A DNA stretch of 8,554 bases from Lachnospiraceae bacterium (lineage in GTDB: Bacteria > Bacillota > Clostridia > Lachnospirales > Lachnospiraceae), in NCBI GenBank assembly GCA_003484785.1, contig DNAD01000200.1, forward strand, positions 1-8,554, given 5' to 3'. The position numbers and the translations under genes were made by a program. A model generated the notes under the pieces. That model worked only from the letters and a program-made list of their open reading frames with translations. It did not search any database and was not told the DNA's origin. Below are positions 6,111 to 8,554 of the stretch, one piece after another (position 1 is the stretch's first letter; each line of letters starts with the position of its first letter).

Positions 6111-8144
6111 TTAAATCTTGAAGAATTCCAGATCCTCCTCAAGCTGCCCGGCAAGATTGTTTAAGTTGCCTGCAGACTCCTTAAGCATGGTGACTGTAGC
6201 GCTGAGCTCCTGCATGGAAGCTGAAGTCTCCTCTGTGGATGCCGCGTTTTCCTGCGAAATTGCCGAAAGTGAATCCATGGCATCGACGATGATGGACTTG
6301 CTGGCCGCGCTCTCCTGGGAAAGACCGGAAATATTCGACACTCCGTCAACGGTGGAGCCGACGTCACCGATAAGCCCGTTTATCTGCGTTATGGTGTTTT
6401 TCAGGACATCATTGACATTTCCGGTGATGGTAGTTACCTCGTTGCTCTTTGCAATGGCGCTCTGTGACTGCTTCAGGAGCTTCTCCATCTCCGAACGGAT
6501 CTCATCCGCCGTACTGGCTGATTCCGTGGCAAGCTTCCCTATCTCCTCGGCGACTACCGCAAAACCTCTTCCGGCCTCACCGGCTCTGGCCGCCTCTATC
6601 GAAGCATTCAGCGCAAGCAGATTGGTCTGGGAGGCGATGGCCATGATCCCGTCAACACGCTCGTTTACGCTCTGAACCGCAGAATTGGTGGCGTTCATGC
6701 CCTCCGCAATGTCCGCCATGGCCTGGCTCATGGTCTCCATGTTCCTGGAGAGCTCGCTCATGGCATCGGCAGAGGACTGACTCTGGTTATTCATTGAGGA
6801 AGCCGTTTCCGCCAGGTTCTGGGCATTGTTTGCAACCTCCTGGATAGCGTCGGAAAGCATTGTGATGTTTTCCGTAGCTGTCTGAACCGTATTTGCCTGA
6901 TCTGTGGCGCCCCTTGCGATCTCCTCTACTGCTCCCGAAACATCATCAGTGGTCTGGCTGATCTGAGACGCGGAGTCAGCAAGCGTCCTTGAGGAATCTC
7001 CCAGGTTCTCCATAATGGACTTCAGGCTTCCCGCAACCTCTGACAGCTTATCTATCAGAATATTAATATGTCTTACGATGTCTCCAAACTCATCCTTCCT
7101 GGTAATGAGCTTCCGGTCCTTAAGCTTTTCAAATTCTCCGTTGGAAAGCCTGTCTATAGACCGGCCTACCGCGATCAGCGGCTTTGTGAAGGAATCTGCA
7201 AGCATGACTGCGATGATCGCCGCCGCTATCAGCATAACGATCCCGAGGATGACAATGATCATCAGCATCCTGTTGGAATTGGCCAGTACTACTCCCTTAT
7301 CCGTCGCTACAACGGTAACCCAGCCCGTAACGGGCTCTCTCTGATAGGACATTGCCCAGTCTCCACCATTGAATGAGGATTCATAGTTTCCCGAGCCTTC
7401 CCTGTCTGACCTTGTATTTGTATACCAGGCCTGATTACTGAAGTTGACAGGTTCACCGGTTTCCAGATCCATTGAGGTATGCGCGATAAGGTCTCCGTTG
7501 TTATCCCCTATAAAAATATCCTGATTCTTTGAGGTCACCTCACCCTTGACAAGCTCTCCAAAATCCTTAAGGTTGATATTTCTCTGAACCGCCCCGATAA
7601 AGCTTCCGTCTTCACCGAAAACAGGTGCAATAAAGGTACATATCCTGGCTCCCGTGGTCTTGGAGATGTTCTGATCGGATACATAGAACTGCTGAGTATC
7701 TCTGCACTGTTTGAAGTACTCTCTGTCCGAAACATCAACGAGATCACCGGTATTTCTTGCTACCTGCATTCCATCGGGACCGGTTATGACAGTCCCGTTT
7801 CCGTCACCCATCTTTTCATCGATGACGGCAAGCCATTCCAGAAAGACCTCTTTCTCTACATTGCCATTAAGCAGTGCCTGTGTGGCTACCGAAGATGCCA
7901 CTGTTTCTATGACATTTTTATTCTGCATCACTATGGCGCTGAAGTCATGCTCCACCAGATTAACCTGAGCCGTGTTCATGCTGTTCATATTGCTTACAGC
8001 CTCCGAATGTGAGGAACTGTAGCTAACAACAATGGAAATGATCAGCGGGACCGCCATTATTGCGACTATGATCAGCGTCAGTCTGGTCTTGACACTGTCA
8101 AATACTCCTTTTTTTGCCTTTGCGGACTTCTTCTTTGAGCTCAT
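6111..8144 (-). CDS. Methyl-accepting chemotaxis protein with dCACHE sensor
   Basis: This is a membrane chemoreceptor that controls CheA activity through CheW and so sets flagellar rotation. The 677 residues show a Lys-rich N-terminus, transmembrane segment 1 (about 22-42), an extracellular double-CACHE sensor (about 45-290, with [10 protein letters not shown] at 138-147), segment 2 (about 303-325), HAMP (about 325-378) and a long helical signalling domain (about 390-670). The CheA/CheW-contact tip is canonical: [20 protein letters not shown] at 506-525. No C-terminal NWETF-type CheR tether is seen. The amino-acid-binding dCACHE signature was not recognised, so the ligand is unknown. The start is the ATG at 8142-8144 because AGGAGG lies eight bases before it; an in-frame ATG 17 codons upstream lacks such a site and falls in the folded leader. 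It is probably a single-gene unit. No SigD-type motility promoter was found and no intrinsic terminator follows it. Confidence 0.95.
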   Translation of the reverse strand: MSSKKKSAKAKKGVFDSVKTRLTLIIVAIMAVPLIISIVVSYSSSHSEAVSNMNSMNTAQVNLVEHDFSAIVMQNKNVIETVASSVATQALLNGNVEKEVFLEWLAVIDEKMGDGNGTVITGPDGMQVARNTGDLVDVSDREYFKQCRDTQQFYVSDQNISKTTGARICTFIAPVFGEDGSFIGAVQRNINLKDFGELVKGEVTSKNQDIFIGDNNGDLIAHTSMDLETGEPVNFSNQAWYTNTRSDREGSGNYESSFNGGDWAMSYQREPVTGWVTVVATDKGVVLANSNRMLMIIVILGIVMLIAAAIIAVMLADSFTKPLIAVGRSIDRLSNGEFEKLKDRKLITRKDEFGDIVRHINILIDKLSEVAGSLKSIMENLGDSSRTLADSASQISQTTDDVSGAVEEIARGATDQANTVQTATENITMLSDAIQEVANNAQNLAETASSMNNQSQSSADAMSELSRNMETMSQAMADIAEGMNATNSAVQSVNERVDGIMAIASQTNLLALNASIEAARAGEAGRGFAVVAEEIGKLATESASTADEIRSEMEKLLKQSQSAIAKSNEVTTITGNVNDVLKNTITQINGLIGDVGSTVDGVSNISGLSQESAASKSIIVDAMDSLSAISQENAASTEETSASMQELSATVTMLKESAGNLNNLAGQLEEDLEFFKI

Positions 8145-8152
8145 GAAATAAA

Positions 8153-8160
8153 CCTCCTCC
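8153..8160 (-). promoter_or_regulatory. Ribosome binding site deciding the chemoreceptor start
   Basis: GGAGGAGG on the minus strand, eight bases before the ATG at 8142-8144. It supports the shorter 677-residue protein beginning MSSKKKS over a 694-residue version from the ATG at 8193-8195. Confidence 0.85.
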
Positions 8161-8175
8161 ATAAATGATAACCCG

Positions 8176-8236
8176 GTACCGCACGCAGCCTTCATGGCTG
8201 TGAGCAGTAACCATAAAGTCCCTCACCCTGCGGTAC
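8176..8236 (-). promoter_or_regulatory. Folded 5' leader of the chemoreceptor gene (three-way junction)
   Basis: The untranslated leader can form a perfect 8-bp closing stem, GUACCGCA (8229-8236) with UGCGGUAC (8176-8183). It encloses GUGAG/CUCAC (8222-8226 with 8200-8204) and CAGCC/GGCUG (8196-8200 with 8186-8190). The two inner stems share one base at 8200. The closing stem ends about 15 bases before the ribosome binding site. It resembles the layout of a small cis-regulatory RNA, but I do not recognise it as c-di-GMP-I, c-di-GMP-II or another known class. The stems are direct observations; regulation is inferred. Confidence 0.45.
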
Positions 8237-8242
8237 TGAATG

Positions 8243-8262
8243 AATTTAGGCATTTTGCCAAA
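8243..8262 (-). other. Small hairpin in the chemoreceptor leader
   Basis: GGCA/TGCC around a three-base loop, flanked by ATTT and AAAT that extend the stem with one bulged base. It precedes the three-way junction in the transcript. No U tract follows, so it is not a standard terminator. Confidence 0.35.
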
Positions 8263-8275
8263 TCCTCTTCACTCC

Positions 8276-8318
8276 ATGATACCACATAATATACAAAATA
8301 TACAGCGCCATTTTACAA
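8276..8318 (-). promoter_or_regulatory. AT-rich promoter-like region of the chemoreceptor gene
   Basis: Several partial sigma-A matches are packed here on the minus strand: TTGTAA (8313-8318), TATATT (8288-8293) and TATCAT (8276-8281). No pair has both good hexamers and a 17-base spacer, so the exact promoter is uncertain. A start near 8270 would give a leader of about 125 bases. Just upstream, TCATGGG occurs twice with one base between (8331-8337 and 8339-8345). Confidence 0.3.
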
Positions 8319-8351
8319 AATAAGTAATCACCCATGAGCCCATGAATGCAA

Positions 8352-8374
8352 CTGAAATAGACCGATTATTTCAG
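8352..8374 (-). terminator. Hairpin over the tyrS stop codon, possible terminator
   Basis: CTGAAATA pairs perfectly with TATTTCAG (8367-8374 with 8352-8359) around a 7-nt loop that includes part of the tyrS TAA codon. The stem is only followed by TTGC, without a U run, so a standard intrinsic terminator is doubtful. It may still stabilise the 3' end. Confidence 0.4.
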
Positions 8375-8554
8375 CACCAGCTTTTTGAAGGATTTCTTTC
8401 CTTTCTTTATGACAACTCCGCTGCCCCTTAGCTTTTCCGCTTCAAAGGAGGCAAATACATCGGACACTTTCTCACCGTCCACTGTCACGCCGCCCTGTTC
8501 AATGGCACGCCTTGCCTCGTTTCGCGAGCCTGCCAGCCCGGCCTTTACAAGCAT
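8366..8554 (-). CDS. tyrS: Tyrosyl-tRNA synthetase, C-terminal part (partial)
   Basis: This is the last 62 codons of tyrosyl-tRNA synthetase, the class I cytoplasmic enzyme that charges tRNA(Tyr); the gene is cut by the window edge. The visible part is the C-terminal S4-like RNA-binding domain, which contacts the tRNA: VKAGLAGSRNEARRAIEQGG, then VTVDGEKVSD and the closing VVIKKGKKSFKKLVLK. The pattern of an SRNEARR helix, a QGGV turn and a basic VIxKGKK tail is typical of bacterial TyrRS. The ATG at the window edge is an internal methionine, not the start. The catalytic domain lies outside the window, so another S4-domain protein cannot be wholly excluded, but the tail fits TyrRS best. The TAA stop lies within a hairpin. 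Confidence 0.92.
   Translation of the reverse strand: MLVKAGLAGSRNEARRAIEQGGVTVDGEKVSDVFASFEAEKLRGSGVVIKKGKKSFKKLVLK

Noticed and set aside
6118..6675. 185-codon Ser-rich open frame on the plus strand
   Set aside because: It is antisense to the repetitive helical signalling domain of the chemoreceptor; its composition merely mirrors that gene.
8145..8195. In-frame 17-residue N-terminal extension of the chemoreceptor
   Set aside because: It lacks a ribosome binding site and overlaps the folded leader, whereas the downstream ATG has GGAGGAGG at ideal spacing.
1..8554. CRISPR arrays, insertion sequences, phage genes, tRNA genes, attachment sites
   Set aside because: No regularly spaced repeats, transposase, integrase or cloverleaf was seen; gene content and layout look like core chromosome.

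Overview
The window looks like ordinary chromosome from a motile, Gram-positive Clostridia-type bacterium, most likely Lachnospiraceae or a close relative. The grounds are strong AGGAGG ribosome binding sites, a PheS with the Cys-rich CxxC insertion seen in Firmicutes, a dCACHE chemoreceptor, and sigma-A-like promoters. The family-level placement is an inference from protein flavour, not a database result. All six protein genes lie on the minus strand, so transcription runs from high to low coordinates.

Layout in transcriptional order: (1) the 3' end of tyrS (tyrosyl-tRNA synthetase S4 domain), cut by the window edge, with a hairpin over its stop codon; (2) a 221-base gap with a promoter-like AT-rich stretch and a folded 5' leader; (3) a 677-residue methyl-accepting chemotaxis protein; (4) a 410-base gap with no protein gene, holding two good promoter-like sites, a multibranched RNA of about 180-210 nt and a clear intrinsic terminator; (5) a four-gene cluster yihY - pheS - pheT - queA; (6) 101 bases after queA with a large imperfect inverted repeat.

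The four-gene cluster looks like one operon. yihY and pheS overlap by 8 bases and pheT and queA by 4 bases. pheS and pheT are separated by 91 bases containing two hairpins. PheS and PheT form the phenylalanyl-tRNA synthetase. QueA makes the epoxyqueuosine precursor of queuosine in the wobble position of certain tRNAs. YihY is a polytopic membrane protein of unsettled function. With tyrS upstream, the neighbourhood is rich in tRNA charging and modification genes; the chemoreceptor looks like a separate unit.

The most interesting part is 5785-6082. It encodes a structured transcript that I cannot place in a family with confidence (raiA-type and 6S-type were both considered). It sits where a Firmicute pheST operon would often carry a T-box, and no T-box is visible. 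Part of it is strikingly complementary to a conserved segment of 16S rRNA. The folded leader of the chemoreceptor gene is a second, weaker candidate for an undescribed RNA element.
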